Numbered from the stretch's first letter, positions 36,376 through 46,214 are shown. The stretch is DNA of 64,000 nt from Streptomyces graminofaciens (GCF_030294945.1 NZ_AP018448.1:11442501-11506500), one strand, 5' to 3'. The notes: generated by a model from the sequence alone, not told the origin. Program-made: numbers and translations.

Positions 36376-37329
36376 TCACAGCACCGCGACCGGATTGACG
36401 GGCGACCCGGTGCCGCCCGGAATGTTGAGGGGGGTGACGACCAGCAGGAACTCGTAGCGCCCCGCCTGCGCGCAGGCCCCGGAGAGCTTCTCCAGGTCGA
36501 GGTTGTCCAGCAGTGGTACGCCCATGGCGGTGATGGCGAGGGCATGGACGGGGGAGTGCAGTCCCGCCACCGGGGAGGGCCGTACGTCGCTGTCGCCGTC
36601 GGCGCCCAGCAGGGCGATCTCGCGCTCGGCCAGCAGCGGCATGGCGTCCACATGGAAGCCGGCGCTGGCCGTGTCCGGGTTCCAGGCGCCCAGGGCGGCG
36701 CGGCGGCGGAAGTGCCCGGAGCGCAGCAGCACCGCGTCGCCGTGGCCGATGCTCACCCCGAGCGCCTTCTCGGCGGTGAGCACGTCCCCCGCGTGCACGG
36801 CCTGGCCGGGCTCCAGCCAGTCGGTGCCGAGTACCGCGGGCAGGTCCAGCAGGACGCCCTTGGTGACCAGCGGGCCGAGGGCCGACACCGCGCCGAAGCG
36901 GGCGCCCCCGGCGTCGACCACGTCACGGGCCGTGCGGCCGTCGAAGAGTCGGCCCCGGTAGGCGATGTGGGACAGGGCGTCCAGGTGGCTGACGCCCTTG
37001 CCGTGGTAGTCGGCGGCGATGAAATCCTTGTGGCAGGAGGGCTCCGGGGCCTCCACGTCACCGAGGTCGGACATGTAGTGCAGGGCGGGCCTGCCGTTGT
37101 CCGGGCCCGACACCGTGTTCCAGGGCAGGCCCATCGGGACGGTGGTGCCGGTGCGGACGAGGGCCGCGGCCCGCCGGGCGTGGCCGGGGGTGACCAGGTT
37201 CCACGCCCCGCGGTCGGCCTCCTCGGGGGACCACCGTCCCCAGCTCCGCACCCGCTCGAACAGGGCGTCGAACTCCGCGCGGGTCACGGCCGGGCCGTTG
37301 TCCGGGGAAGCGTGCGGGCTGCTGTTCAT
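36376..37329 (-). CDS. Cyclase-family metal-dependent hydrolase
   Basis: 317 aa, in the family of kynurenine formamidase-like cyclases. The metal-site motif reads YHGKGVSHLDALSH, where most relatives have GTHxDxPxH, so one Thr is replaced by Ser or Val in the core but the His/Asp ligands remain. Other conserved points: the N-terminal WG..NLVTP region and the C-terminal LLVVTPLNIPGGTGSP. Reaction unknown; relatives hydrolyse amides or lactones. It is on the same strand as the diaminopropionate operon, 201 bp downstream of its last gene, so membership in that operon is possible but not shown. Confidence 0.8.
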   Translation of the reverse strand: MNSSPHASPDNGPAVTRAEFDALFERVRSWGRWSPEEADRGAWNLVTPGHARRAAALVRTGTTVPMGLPWNTVSGPDNGRPALHYMSDLGDVEAPEPSCHKDFIAADYHGKGVSHLDALSHIAYRGRLFDGRTARDVVDAGGARFGAVSALGPLVTKGVLLDLPAVLGTDWLEPGQAVHAGDVLTAEKALGVSIGHGDAVLLRSGHFRRRAALGAWNPDTASAGFHVDAMPLLAEREIALLGADGDSDVRPSPVAGLHSPVHALAITAMGVPLLDNLDLEKLSGACAQAGRYEFLLVVTPLNIPGGTGSPVNPVAVL

Positions 37330-37530
37330 GGCTGCTGAGCGCTCCAGGGCTCGGAGGGTCCGCGGTCGGCCCGCGCGGCGGGCGCGTCACGGTCGGCCCG
37401 GGCACCGCGGGGCGCGGCGGTCCGGCCGCTCCCGACGGTAGCGATCGCGTGCGCCGACGGCGAGTGCAAGCGACCCGGGCTTTCCCCTCGGCGGCTTTAT
37501 CGCCCCGGTCAGCTCCCCGCCCCGGCGGCG

Positions 37531-38940
37531 TCACGGCGTCACGGTCGCGGCCTCGCGCAGCTGCCCCACCCCTCGGTTGAAGCGGCGCAGCAGGAGCAGC
37601 GCGGTCGTGGCGAGGCCGGTGAGCAGGCCCAGCCAGATGCCGACGGTCTCCCAGCCCGTGGCGAAGCCGAGGAGCGCGGCGGCGGGCAGGCCGACGAGCC
37701 AGTAGCCGATCAGGGTGACCCGGAAGCCGCCCTTGGTGTCGTCGAGGCCCCGCAGCAGGCCGACGCCTATGTTCTGGGCGCAGTCGAAGAACTGCATCAC
37801 CGCGGCGACCAGCAGGAGCCGCGTGGCGAGATCGATGGCCGACTCGTTCTCACCCTCGAAGAACGGCGCCAGCACCACACCCGGCAGTACGACGTACACG
37901 AGCGCCACGACCGCCATGACCGCGGCGGCGCACGCCAGGGCCGTCGACTTCAGGCGCTGCGCGGCCGCCGTGTTGCCGAGGGCGAGCTCACGGCTGACGC
38001 CGAGAGAGGCGGCGTGGGAGAGGCCGACGGCGATCTGGAAGACGATGTACACGAGCTGGTTGACGGCGGTGTGCGCGGCCAGCGCGGCCGTGCCGAAGCT
38101 GCCCACCAGCAGGGCGACGACGGAGAAGAAACCCGCCTCCGAGCCGTAGGTGGCGGCGATCGGCGCGCCCAGACCGGCCAGTCGGCGCAGGGTGGCCGGG
38201 CGGGTCTTCCAGATGCTCAGCGACAGCACCGGCGCCAGCCGCGGATCGCGGCGGGCGGAGAGGTACAGCGCCAGGAACGACATCGCGTACACCGAGGTCG
38301 TGGCGAGCCCGATACCCGGCAGGCCCAGCTTCGGCAGACCCCAGGTGCCGTGGATGAACACCCAGTTCAGGCCCGCGTTCACGGCGATCGAGGCGATGGT
38401 GATGCGCAGCAGGGCCTGCGGACGGCGCATACCGACGGTGAACTGGCGGATCGCCTGGAACCACAGGCAGGGCACCAGACCGGGTGCCATCGCGTACAGC
38501 ACCGGCTTCGCCGCGTCGACCACGTCCGCGTCCTGGCCGAGGAACACCACGGCGTGCCCGATCAGCACCATCAGCACGGCTCCGGCGAGACCCGCGAGCG
38601 TGGACAGCAGCAGGCTCGCCCGGACCAGGTCCCGGACCTCCTCACGAGCGGCCTCCGCGTCGGCGCCCGCCGCTTCCGTGCCCTGCGTCTCGGCGCGCGC
38701 GTCGGCCGCGGCGACCTGGTTGCCGACGGCCGTGACCAGGCCGACGCCCATGGTCCGCAGCTGGTTGAAGATCACCATGGCGAGGCCGCCGGCGGCCAGG
38801 GCCTCCGTACCGAGCAGGCCCATCATGACCGTGTCGGTGGTGGTGAGCGCGACCTGCGCGAGCTGGGTGAGCGCGAGTGGGACGGCGAGCGTGGCCAGGG
38901 CACGGCCGTCGGTGAGCAGGCGGGTGAGAGCGGGTGGCAT
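37531..38940 (-). CDS. MATE-family efflux transporter
   Basis: 469 aa, twelve hydrophobic helices in two homologous halves (ATLAVPLALTQLAQVALTTT at the N-terminus, MATE-type). Such proteins export small molecules by Na+ or H+ antiport. The start overlaps the stop of the SbnA-like gene (TGATG), so it is co-expressed with the diaminopropionate enzymes; exporting their product is the obvious role. Confidence 0.92.
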   Translation of the reverse strand: MPPALTRLLTDGRALATLAVPLALTQLAQVALTTTDTVMMGLLGTEALAAGGLAMVIFNQLRTMGVGLVTAVGNQVAAADARAETQGTEAAGADAEAAREEVRDLVRASLLLSTLAGLAGAVLMVLIGHAVVFLGQDADVVDAAKPVLYAMAPGLVPCLWFQAIRQFTVGMRRPQALLRITIASIAVNAGLNWVFIHGTWGLPKLGLPGIGLATTSVYAMSFLALYLSARRDPRLAPVLSLSIWKTRPATLRRLAGLGAPIAATYGSEAGFFSVVALLVGSFGTAALAAHTAVNQLVYIVFQIAVGLSHAASLGVSRELALGNTAAAQRLKSTALACAAAVMAVVALVYVVLPGVVLAPFFEGENESAIDLATRLLLVAAVMQFFDCAQNIGVGLLRGLDDTKGGFRVTLIGYWLVGLPAAALLGFATGWETVGIWLGLLTGLATTALLLLRRFNRGVGQLREAATVTP

Positions 38941-39998
38941 CAGTTGCTTTCCTGCGGTGAATCGGGGCTTGCGGTGCGGCGGAGTTTGGTCAGCAACTCG
39001 TCGACCTCGCGCTCCACTTGCGGGGAGAGCAGATCACGGGCGGCCATCCAGTCGTCGTCGTAGACGGTGTCCATGTACTTCTCACCGCCGTCGTTGATCA
39101 ACGCGACCATAGTCGTGCCGGGCGGCAGCGAGGAGAGCCGGGTCAGGGCCTCGTGCACGACCCCGCCCGCAGAGCCGCCGAGGAGCAGACCGGTGCGCCG
39201 GGCGACGGCCCGCGCGGTGGCGAACGCCTCGACGTCCCCGACCTTCACACCCTCGTCGAGCAGCGAGTAGTCGACCATCGCCCCGATCGTCGCGCCCTCG
39301 GGTGTGCCGGTGCCCGACTGGTAGTAGTCGTGCGCGGGCGGCCCGAACGCGATCGAGCCCTTCGGCTCCACCCCGACGATCCGCACCCCGGGCACGGTCT
39401 CGCGCAGCGGGCCCCCGGTTCCGAACAGCCCGCCGCCGGTGCCCACCGCGCCGATGAGGATGTCGATACGGCCGTCCAGCGCGGCGTGGAGTTCCCGGGC
39501 CACCGGGTGGTAGCCCACCCCGTTCGCCATGTTGTTGTGCTGCTCGGTGAAGTAGGCGTTGTCGGATTCGGCGGCCATCTTCTCCGCCAGGTCCTCGCGG
39601 GCTGCGGTGGCCAGCTCCTCGTCCCCGTCGGCGGCGACATAGACCAGCTCCGCGCCCAGCGCCTTCATCGCGCGCAGCTTGTCGACGGCCGCGTGGTGGT
39701 CGACGACGGCGGTGAAGGTGTAGCCGCGCTCGGCGGCCACGACGGCCAGGCCGAGCCCGGTGTTGCCGGAGGTCGACTCGATGATCCGGCCGCCCGGGCG
39801 CAGCAGCCCGCGCTCCTCGGCGTCGACGACCATCTGCCGGGCCATCCGTATCTTGGCCGTGCCGGTCGGGTTGAACTGCTCCAGCTTCAGCAGCAGCCGG
39901 GCGTCGCTCTCCGAGCGGGCCAGCTCGAACAGCGGGGTGGCGCCGATGAGTTCGGAGACCTGCCGCACGACGGGCGGCCGGTACAGGGGGTCGACCAT
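38940..39998 (-). CDS. sbnA: SbnA-like PLP enzyme (ACEGA/diaminopropionate synthase)
   Basis: 352 aa, cysteine-synthase fold. The PLP lysine is in NPTGTAKIRMA (about residue 49), the cofactor-binding STSGNTG at about 90 and the phosphate loop GTGGGLFGTGG. The pattern matches SbnA, which joins O-phosphoserine and glutamate into N-(1-amino-1-carboxyethyl)-glutamate, rather than housekeeping cysteine synthase. CAGGAG precedes ATG 39998, 18 bp after the decarboxylase stop. The SbnB-like partner is two genes upstream. Confidence 0.85.
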   Translation of the reverse strand: MVDPLYRPPVVRQVSELIGATPLFELARSESDARLLLKLEQFNPTGTAKIRMARQMVVDAEERGLLRPGGRIIESTSGNTGLGLAVVAAERGYTFTAVVDHHAAVDKLRAMKALGAELVYVAADGDEELATAAREDLAEKMAAESDNAYFTEQHNNMANGVGYHPVARELHAALDGRIDILIGAVGTGGGLFGTGGPLRETVPGVRIVGVEPKGSIAFGPPAHDYYQSGTGTPEGATIGAMVDYSLLDEGVKVGDVEAFATARAVARRTGLLLGGSAGGVVHEALTRLSSLPPGTTMVALINDGGEKYMDTVYDDDWMAARDLLSPQVEREVDELLTKLRRTASPDSPQESN

Positions 39999-40016
39999 GG
40001 GGGCTCCTGTGATCCT

Positions 40017-41363
40017 TCAGTGGGGGTGGCGGTCGAGACGCCAGCGGAAACGGGATCCCGAAGGCTCGACGACGACCTTCGGCGGCAGCGGCAGCTCGTG
40101 GAACGGCGACTCGTTGGAGTCCATCTGGTAGCCCGCCGTGTTGAGGTACACGAGCAGGTCACCGACGGCCGGCCGCACCGGGAAGGGGATCTTGCGCCAG
40201 GTCAGCATGTCCGACTCCAGGCAGGTCGCGGCCCCGACGCACGCCGGGTACGGTCCCGCGTCGGCGACCGGCCCGGCACCGCCCGGCACGAGCACCGGGT
40301 CCGGCAGGAACTCGCTGTCGAACCACTGCTCCGACAGACTCAGGCTGCTGCCGTCGACGGTGAGGACGGCGTACCCGTCCCGGTCCTTGACGCCCTGAAC
40401 CCGGAACACCGTGAACCCGGCCTGGTCCAGCAGCGCCCGGCCCGGCTCGACGAGCAGCGTCACCCCGGCCGACCGCAACAGCTCGGCGAGAGTGGTGCCC
40501 TCGCCTGAGCCGGACGGGGCGGCCGCCAGGATCGTACGAAGGGCGTCGGCCCCGGCCACGGGGGAGTGGTACGGATAGAAGCCCCCGAAGGACTTCCCCG
40601 CGTGGAAGTGCTCGGGCCGGCTGCTCTCCTCGAACCGCCGCCAGTCCTCGGCGTCCACATAGTCCACGGCGAAGCCGCCGCCGACGCTGATCCGGTCGGC
40701 GCGCAGCCCGAGAGCCCGGGCCTCGGTGCACCAGCCGATCGACTCGGCGGCCAGATCCGTGCGTTGACGGACGTCGTAGCCGGAGAGATGGAAGCTGAAG
40801 CCCTCCATGTCCACCGGCCCGTCGACGCACCGCCGCAGGGCCGCAGCCAGCTCGCCGTCGTCCAGGCCGAAGCGGCTGTGCGGCTGCTCCGCGGGCAGCC
40901 GACGCAGCAACACCCGTGCCCTACGGCCGAGTCCGGCCGCGAGCACGATGAGGCGGTCCAGTTCGTCGAGCGCGTCCACCGCGATCAGCGCGCCCTGGAG
41001 GACGGCGACCCGCAGCAGGTCGTCAGCCTTGGCCGGGCCGGTCACCACCAGGTCCTCGCCGCGCACCCCGGCCGCCAGCGCCTCGCGCAGCTCGCCGTGG
41101 CTCGCCACATCCACGCCCAGCCCGGCCACGGCCGCCCGCTCGACGTAGACGGCCGCCTTGTTGGCCTTCTTCGCGAAGTACACCTGGCCGTCCACACCCG
41201 CCTCGGCGAACACGGCCCGGAACGCCGCCGCGCACGCGTCGAAGCGCTCCGGGAACAGCACGTGGTACGGGCCGCCCAAACCGTGGCTCAGCTCGTGCAG
41301 CAGCGCGTCGCCCAGCAGGGAGCGCACCTCGGGCGTGGTGTGCGAGGCGAGCGCCGTCGTCAC
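40017..41363 (-). CDS. PLP-dependent group IV decarboxylase (SbnH/Y4yA-like)
   Basis: 448 aa from GTG 41363, which overlaps the previous stop as GTGA. An alanine-racemase-like barrel carries the PLP lysine in YFAKKANKAAV (about residue 57); other sites are HSRFGLDDGEL, GGGFAVDY and VEPGRALLDQAG, and the catalytic Cys is in TCLESDML near residue 390. It removes a carboxylate from an amino acid or a diaminopropionate-derived intermediate. In staphyloferrin B biosynthesis SbnH does this step. The usual HVGSQ loop reads HLSGYD, so the substrate may differ. Confidence 0.83.
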   Translation of the reverse strand: MTTALASHTTPEVRSLLGDALLHELSHGLGGPYHVLFPERFDACAAAFRAVFAEAGVDGQVYFAKKANKAAVYVERAAVAGLGVDVASHGELREALAAGVRGEDLVVTGPAKADDLLRVAVLQGALIAVDALDELDRLIVLAAGLGRRARVLLRRLPAEQPHSRFGLDDGELAAALRRCVDGPVDMEGFSFHLSGYDVRQRTDLAAESIGWCTEARALGLRADRISVGGGFAVDYVDAEDWRRFEESSRPEHFHAGKSFGGFYPYHSPVAGADALRTILAAAPSGSGEGTTLAELLRSAGVTLLVEPGRALLDQAGFTVFRVQGVKDRDGYAVLTVDGSSLSLSEQWFDSEFLPDPVLVPGGAGPVADAGPYPACVGAATCLESDMLTWRKIPFPVRPAVGDLLVYLNTAGYQMDSNESPFHELPLPPKVVVEPSGSRFRWRLDRHPH

Positions 41364-42382
41364 TTCCACAGGGACACCGCCGTGCCCAGCCCCTGGGCGA
41401 GGGCCAGTTGGGCGAACCGGTGCCCGAGCGCGATGTCGGTGACGACGAGCCCGCTGTTGTACGCGAAGATCCGCTGCCCCGCGTCCGTACGGCCCTCGGC
41501 GCGTCCCGCCAGCACCTCGGGGAACTCGGCGTCCACGTCCCGCAGCCGCCCGTCCGCGTCGGCCATGTCGACGCCGGTGACCCGCATCTGCGCCGCGCTG
41601 GTGGCGATCACCCGGTCGGCCCGGTGCAGGGTCGAGGCGGCGATGCCGTAGCCGATGAGGACGGACAGCGCGGCGGGCTTGAGCCACTCCGCGTCCACGG
41701 AGGCAGGGGTGTTGGGGCCGGCCGTGGCCAGCACGATGTCCGCGTCGCCGGCCGCGGCGCGCAGATCGGTCACGACCTCCAGCTCACGGTCGGGGAAGTA
41801 CGTGTGCAGCTGCTCGCGCACCGCCCGGATGCCGTCCGGATGAGTGCCGAAGAGCATCAGCCGCTCCAGGTCCGGCCGCGTGGTCAGCAGGAACGGCAGC
41901 GCGAGCCGCCCCTGCGTACCCGTGCCGATGACCAGCGCGCTGCGGGCGCCCGGCACGGCCAGCTCGCGGGCCAGCAGCGCCGAGACCGCCGGGGTGCGCA
42001 ACGCGCCCACCCGGCCGCAGTCCAGCATGGCGACCGGCAGCCCGGTCTCGTCGTCGTACAGCGTCAGCGTCGTGTAGTAGTGCTGCTTGTCGCGGTCCTC
42101 GTGCAGGCCGTACTTGTACGACGTCTTCACCGCGACCACCCCGCGCACCCCGTCGCGCCCGAGCATCGCGTACGCCACCGAGTGGCCGTCCTCCGGCTTG
42201 ACGGTGAGCTTCTGCGGATTGTCGGACCGGCCGTCGGCCAGGGTGCGGTACGCCTGCTCCACCACGGACACGACGTCGGACAGGGAGATGTCGATCCCGG
42301 CCACGTCGCTGGTGCTGAGGATCCGCAGGGTCGTGTCGTCGGACGCCATGGTGTTCCCTCCCGTGTGGTCGGTGCCGGTCAT
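41360..42382 (-). CDS. sbnB: SbnB-like ACEGA dehydrogenase (ornithine cyclodeaminase family)
   Basis: 340 aa from ATG 42382, which overlaps the oxygenase stop (ATGA) and has GGAGG 7 nt upstream; ATG 42349 with GGGAGGG is a good alternative. A Rossmann motif VIGTGTQGRLALPFL lies at the centre, and KTSYKYG supplies substrate-binding residues. In the known pathway SbnB uses NAD+ to oxidise the SbnA product and release 2,3-diaminopropionate and alpha-ketoglutarate. Alpha-ketoglutarate is also the co-substrate of the adjacent oxygenase. Confidence 0.83.
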   Translation of the reverse strand: MTGTDHTGGNTMASDDTTLRILSTSDVAGIDISLSDVVSVVEQAYRTLADGRSDNPQKLTVKPEDGHSVAYAMLGRDGVRGVVAVKTSYKYGLHEDRDKQHYYTTLTLYDDETGLPVAMLDCGRVGALRTPAVSALLARELAVPGARSALVIGTGTQGRLALPFLLTTRPDLERLMLFGTHPDGIRAVREQLHTYFPDRELEVVTDLRAAAGDADIVLATAGPNTPASVDAEWLKPAALSVLIGYGIAASTLHRADRVIATSAAQMRVTGVDMADADGRLRDVDAEFPEVLAGRAEGRTDAGQRIFAYNSGLVVTDIALGHRFAQLALAQGLGTAVSLWK

Positions 42383-43368
42383 GCGTGGGCCTCCACGGCG
42401 GCCTGGCCGTAACCGTGCTCCGACTCCTCGGCGGGCGGCCGGGTCCGGCGGCCCTTCACCCGCACGGAGGAACGTTTCAGCCAACGGTCCGTGCCGTCGT
42501 AGCGCGCCTTGAACGGGACCCGGCCGTGCACGACCAGGTCGTTGTCCACGACGAGGACTTCACCGGGTTCGAGGCTCACCGCCACGCTGACCCGGGCGAG
42601 TTCGTCCTCCAGCCGGGCGTAGGCCGCGCGGTGGTCGTCGGGCGCCTGGTCGAGCGGGGTGTACGCCGGGTCGAAGCGCAGGGTCAGGCCCTCCTCCGAC
42701 TCCCACAGCGTGGGTACGGCCGGCGGGGCTCCCTGGTACGCCTGGGCCTCCTCGTAGGCGTCGTCGGGCAGGATCGGCAGGATCGGGCGGCTGAGCAACT
42801 CCACGTCGGCGTCGGAGAGTTCGACATGGCGGACACCGGCGGCCGTGGTGGCGACGGAGTCGGGGTTGCGCATACAACCGAGGACCAGCAGATGGGCGCG
42901 GCCCGGGTGGAAGGCGTCCTCGGTGTGCGGGCTGAGCAGCACACTGCTGCTGGCGCCGGTCTGCTCCTCCTCGTGGCCGGGACTGGGCACGATGTTGTGT
43001 ACGAAACGGCCGTCCTGCTGGCCCTCCCAGGCGATGGGTGTGCCCATCACCGTCGACAGCAGGAGCAGGACCACGTCGTACACGGCTCCGGCGTCGCCTG
43101 CGGTCGACCAGTGGCCGGGGGTGGCGCCGATCGCCTCGTCGTCGACGGGCAGGCCGCGCAGCACGAACAGGCCGTCGGGGGTGTCGACGGGGCGGCAGGC
43201 GTGGCGTATCGGGTCGCTCAACGCGGCGGCGACAGCTGGTACCTGGGCCAGCAGGCCCGGATGGGTGGGGGAGCCGTCGTACGAGGTGAGAAGGGTGCGG
43301 GCGGCGGCGGTCAGCTCTGCCACCGAGGCGGGATCGAGCAGGCGTACGGGGGCGATACCCGTGGGCAT
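42379..43368 (-). CDS. Clavaminate-synthase-like Fe(II)/alpha-ketoglutarate amino-acid oxygenase
   Basis: 329 aa from ATG 43368. The iron-binding facial triad appears as HTEDAFHPGR (His and Glu) plus the distal His in DLVVHGRVPF; the following Arg (DRWLKRSS) would bind alpha-ketoglutarate. The phrase LLVLGCMRNPDSVAT is typical of the AsnO/VioC/clavaminate synthase subgroup, which hydroxylates free or tethered amino acids at the beta carbon. It is the first gene of the iron-boxed operon (promoter near 43540). Confidence 0.85.
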   Translation of the reverse strand: MPTGIAPVRLLDPASVAELTAAARTLLTSYDGSPTHPGLLAQVPAVAAALSDPIRHACRPVDTPDGLFVLRGLPVDDEAIGATPGHWSTAGDAGAVYDVVLLLLSTVMGTPIAWEGQQDGRFVHNIVPSPGHEEEQTGASSSVLLSPHTEDAFHPGRAHLLVLGCMRNPDSVATTAAGVRHVELSDADVELLSRPILPILPDDAYEEAQAYQGAPPAVPTLWESEEGLTLRFDPAYTPLDQAPDDHRAAYARLEDELARVSVAVSLEPGEVLVVDNDLVVHGRVPFKARYDGTDRWLKRSSVRVKGRRTRPPAEESEHGYGQAAVEAHA

Positions 43369-43537
43369 GGGGGGTCCGTCCGTTCCAGTGCGGGATGCGT
43401 GTGCGGGCGCGGTGCAGCGGTCTACGGGTGCGTCTGTGGGTGGTCTGCGGGCATGGCGAAGAAGGCCGCCCGAAGCGGGCCGCACGGGTCAGGTGCGGCG
43501 CCGGTCGACCTCCGGAAACATAGCCAGCCAACAGAAA

Positions 43538-43556
43538 ACAGGCAAGGCTTACCTAA
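43538..43556 (-). promoter_or_regulatory. DmdR/IdeR-type iron box 1
   Basis: Fourteen of 19 positions match the actinobacterial iron-box consensus (TTAGGTTAGGCTAACCTAA); the core AGGCTTACCTAA is well kept. It lies about 170 bp before the leftward oxygenase start. Confidence 0.7.
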
Positions 43557-43608
43557 GTTTGATCTAGATCACACGCCGGACGGTCTTGTCACACAGGCGT
43601 CATACAAG

Positions 43609-43627
43609 ATAGGTAAGGCTAAGCAAA
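43609..43627 (+). promoter_or_regulatory. DmdR/IdeR-type iron box 2
   Basis: Fifteen of 19 positions match the same consensus (ATAGGTAAGGCTAAGCAAA). It lies 30 bp before the importer binding-protein start. With box 1, both sides of the locus would be repressed when iron is plentiful. Confidence 0.75.
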
Positions 43628-43656
43628 TCAGCCAACCGCAGGAAAATGAGGGACAA

Positions 43657-45210
43657 GTGGACCTGACGCGACGTCAACTGCTCTGGGCCGGCGGCGCCAT
43701 CGGCGCGGGCGTCATGCTCACCGCCTGCGGCGGCAGCGACGAGGAGCCCACCGGGTCCGCCTCCGGAGACTCGGGCAAGCCCCGCAAGGGCGGCACCCTG
43801 AGAGTCGGCGCCCTCGGCCGGGCCGGCGCCATCACCCGCGACCCGCACGGCAGTCAGGCCAACGAGAGCGACTACCTCATCATCAGCCTGATCTACGACA
43901 CCCTCACCGTCCCCGGCACCAAGCCCAACACCGAGCCCCGGCTCGCCTCCGACTGGACCGCCTCCAAGGACCTCAAGACCTGGCGGTTCACGATCGCCAA
44001 GGGCGCGAAGTTCCACGACGGAACCCCGGTCACCGCCGAGGACGTCGTCTTCTCGCTGAAGCGGCTGCGCGCCACTCCGGCGGGCGCCTCCCGGCTGCCC
44101 GGCATCCAGGCGAAGAACATCACCGCCGACGGCGACGACACCGTGGTCGTCGTCTCCGACTACGCCAACGCCGAACTGCCCCTGCTGGTCCGCCTCACCA
44201 CCTTCGTCGTCCCGAAGGGCACCAAGGACAAGGACATAGCCAAGGCCCCCGGCACAGGCCCCTTCAAGCTCGACTGGTTCCGCGGCGGCAACGCCCGCCT
44301 CGTCCGCAACGACGACTGGTACGGCGGCGAGGTCCACCTCGACGCCATCGAGGTCAAGATCTTCGAGAGCCCGCAGGCCATGGCGAGCGCCCTGCTGGCC
44401 AACCAGATCGACGTGGCCTCCAACGTCGGCGCGGTCGCCGCCCGCACGGCCAAGGGCCGCAAGGACGTCCAGACGGTCCGCCGCCCCAACGACATGGCGA
44501 TGCCGATCGTCATGCGTACCGCCGACGGCCCGTTCGCCGACGCGAAGGTCCGCGAGGCGCTGCGCCTCGCCGTCGACCGCGAGGCCATGGTCACCCAGGT
44601 CCTCTCCGGCTACGGCACCGTCGCCAACGACGTCCTCGGCACCGGCGACCCCGCCTACGACAAGAGCCTCCCGCAGCGCGCCCGCGACCTCGCCAAGGCC
44701 AAGGAACTGCTGAAGGAGGCCAAGTTCGACACCTCCAAGACCTACGAGCTGTACACCACCGAGGACATCTCCGGCCTCGCCGAGTCGGCCACCCTCTTCG
44801 CCACCCAGGTCCGCGAGGCCGGCGTCAAGATCAAGGTCGTCAAGCAGGAGTCGGCCGTCTTCTGGGACAAGACCTGGCTCAAGGGCGACCTCTACACCAC
44901 CTACTGGGGCACCAACGACTCCGTGGTCTTCTTCGCCAGCAAGACCATGGTCTCCGACAGCGGCCAGAACGAGGCCGGCTGGAAGGACGAGGCCTTCGAC
45001 ACGGCGTACGAGAAGGCCATCGGCACCGCCGACGCGACCGAGCGCACCGCGCTGCTGAAGGAACTCCAGCAGATCGAGTACGACAGCTCCGGCTATCTGC
45101 TGTGGGGTATGGCCGACGGCATCGACCTCGCCGGCTCCAAGGTGCGCGGGCTGCCGACGCTGCCCGGGTACGGAAGGGTGCTGCTCGAAGGCGCGTGGCT
45201 GGCCAGTTGA
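43657..45210 (+). CDS. Opp/Nik-family substrate-binding lipoprotein
   Basis: 517 aa family-5 extracellular solute-binding protein. Start GTG 43657, with GAGGGA upstream. The N-terminus TRRQLLWAGG is twin-arginine-like and runs into the lipobox LTAC, so it is probably a Tat-exported lipoprotein. Mature motifs (RVGALGRAGAITRDPHG, then DWTASKDLKTWRFTI and FHDGTPVTAEDVVFSL) are typical of peptide and nickel binding proteins. The gene is under iron box 2; uptake of a metal-ligand complex is the likely role. Confidence 0.9.
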   Translation: MDLTRRQLLWAGGAIGAGVMLTACGGSDEEPTGSASGDSGKPRKGGTLRVGALGRAGAITRDPHGSQANESDYLIISLIYDTLTVPGTKPNTEPRLASDWTASKDLKTWRFTIAKGAKFHDGTPVTAEDVVFSLKRLRATPAGASRLPGIQAKNITADGDDTVVVVSDYANAELPLLVRLTTFVVPKGTKDKDIAKAPGTGPFKLDWFRGGNARLVRNDDWYGGEVHLDAIEVKIFESPQAMASALLANQIDVASNVGAVAARTAKGRKDVQTVRRPNDMAMPIVMRTADGPFADAKVREALRLAVDREAMVTQVLSGYGTVANDVLGTGDPAYDKSLPQRARDLAKAKELLKEAKFDTSKTYELYTTEDISGLAESATLFATQVREAGVKIKVVKQESAVFWDKTWLKGDLYTTYWGTNDSVVFFASKTMVSDSGQNEAGWKDEAFDTAYEKAIGTADATERTALLKELQQIEYDSSGYLLWGMADGIDLAGSKVRGLPTLPGYGRVLLEGAWLAS

Positions 45211-46214
45211 CCCCCGACACCACCGCGCCGTCCGCCTCCCCGGTCACCCCGGGGAGGCGGACGGCGCGTACCCCTGTCCGGGTCCTGGCCCGCGTCGGCA
45301 CGGTGCTGCTGAAACGGGCCGTCCTGCTCGCGCTGCTCCTCGCGCTGGTCTTCGGCACCGTCGAAATGCTGCCCGGCGACGCGGCCACGGCCACCGGCGA
45401 ACGCGGCGAGAGCGCCGCCGACCTCGCGGCGCGCCGTGAACTGCTCGGCCTGGACCGCCCGGTACTCGAACGCTTCCGGGACTGGATGACCGGCCTGCCC
45501 ACCGGCGACCTAGGCACCTCGGCCCGCGGCGAGAAGGTCACCGACCTCCTCTCCACCGCGTTCCCCAACACCCTGCTGCTCGGCGGCATCGCCCTGCTGC
45601 TCACCGCGCTCGTGTCCCTCGCCCTCGGCTGCTGGGCCGCGCTGCGCCCCGCCGGCCGTCTCGACCGGGCCGTCTCCGGCACGGCGACCGCGGTCCTCGC
45701 CCTGCCCGAGTTCGTCGTCGCCGTCGCCCTCGTCCTCGTCCTGTCGCTGTGGACCGGCTGGCTGCCCGCGGTCACCCTCACCGGCGCCGACGGAACCCCC
45801 GCCTCCTGGGACATGCTCGTGCTGCCCGCCCTCGCCCTGACCATCCCGCAGGCCGGCTGGAACATCCGCATCGTGCGCGCCGCCCTCGCCGACGAGGCAC
45901 GCGCACCGCACGTGGAGACCGCCGTCCTCGACGGGCTCCCACCGCACCGCGTCCTCACCCACCACGTGCTGCCGGGGGCCCTGCCCGCCATCGCCGCGGG
46001 CCTCGCCACCTCCACCGGCATGCTGCTGGGCGGCGCGGTCGTCGTGGAGACCATCTTCAACTACCCGGGCATCGGCTCCGTGCTGGCCTCCGCCGTCACC
46101 GACCGGGACAGCCCGGTCATCGCCGGCGTCACGGCGCTCTCCGGCGCCGTCATCACCGGAGTCCTGCTCCTGGCCGACCTGGTCCGCGACACGGTGACGG
46201 GAGCCCGACGGTGA
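45195..46214 (+). CDS. Opp/Nik-type ABC permease (DppB-like)
   Basis: 339 aa from GTG 45195 (GAAGG upstream); TTG 45207, overlapping the previous stop, is the alternative. A first helix is followed by a periplasmic loop with RRELLGLDRPVLERFRDWM typical of the family, then five more helices, and a cytoplasmic coupling region ETAVLDGLPPHRVLTHHV. Confidence 0.9.
   Translation: MAGQLTPDTTAPSASPVTPGRRTARTPVRVLARVGTVLLKRAVLLALLLALVFGTVEMLPGDAATATGERGESAADLAARRELLGLDRPVLERFRDWMTGLPTGDLGTSARGEKVTDLLSTAFPNTLLLGGIALLLTALVSLALGCWAALRPAGRLDRAVSGTATAVLALPEFVVAVALVLVLSLWTGWLPAVTLTGADGTPASWDMLVLPALALTIPQAGWNIRIVRAALADEARAPHVETAVLDGLPPHRVLTHHVLPGALPAIAAGLATSTGMLLGGAVVVETIFNYPGIGSVLASAVTDRDSPVIAGVTALSGAVITGVLLLADLVRDTVTGARR

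Noticed and set aside
43538..43627. Zur (zinc) box instead of iron box
   Set aside because: The AT-rich TGAAAATGATTTTCA pattern of Zur is absent, while AGGTAAGGCTAA cores fit the iron box.
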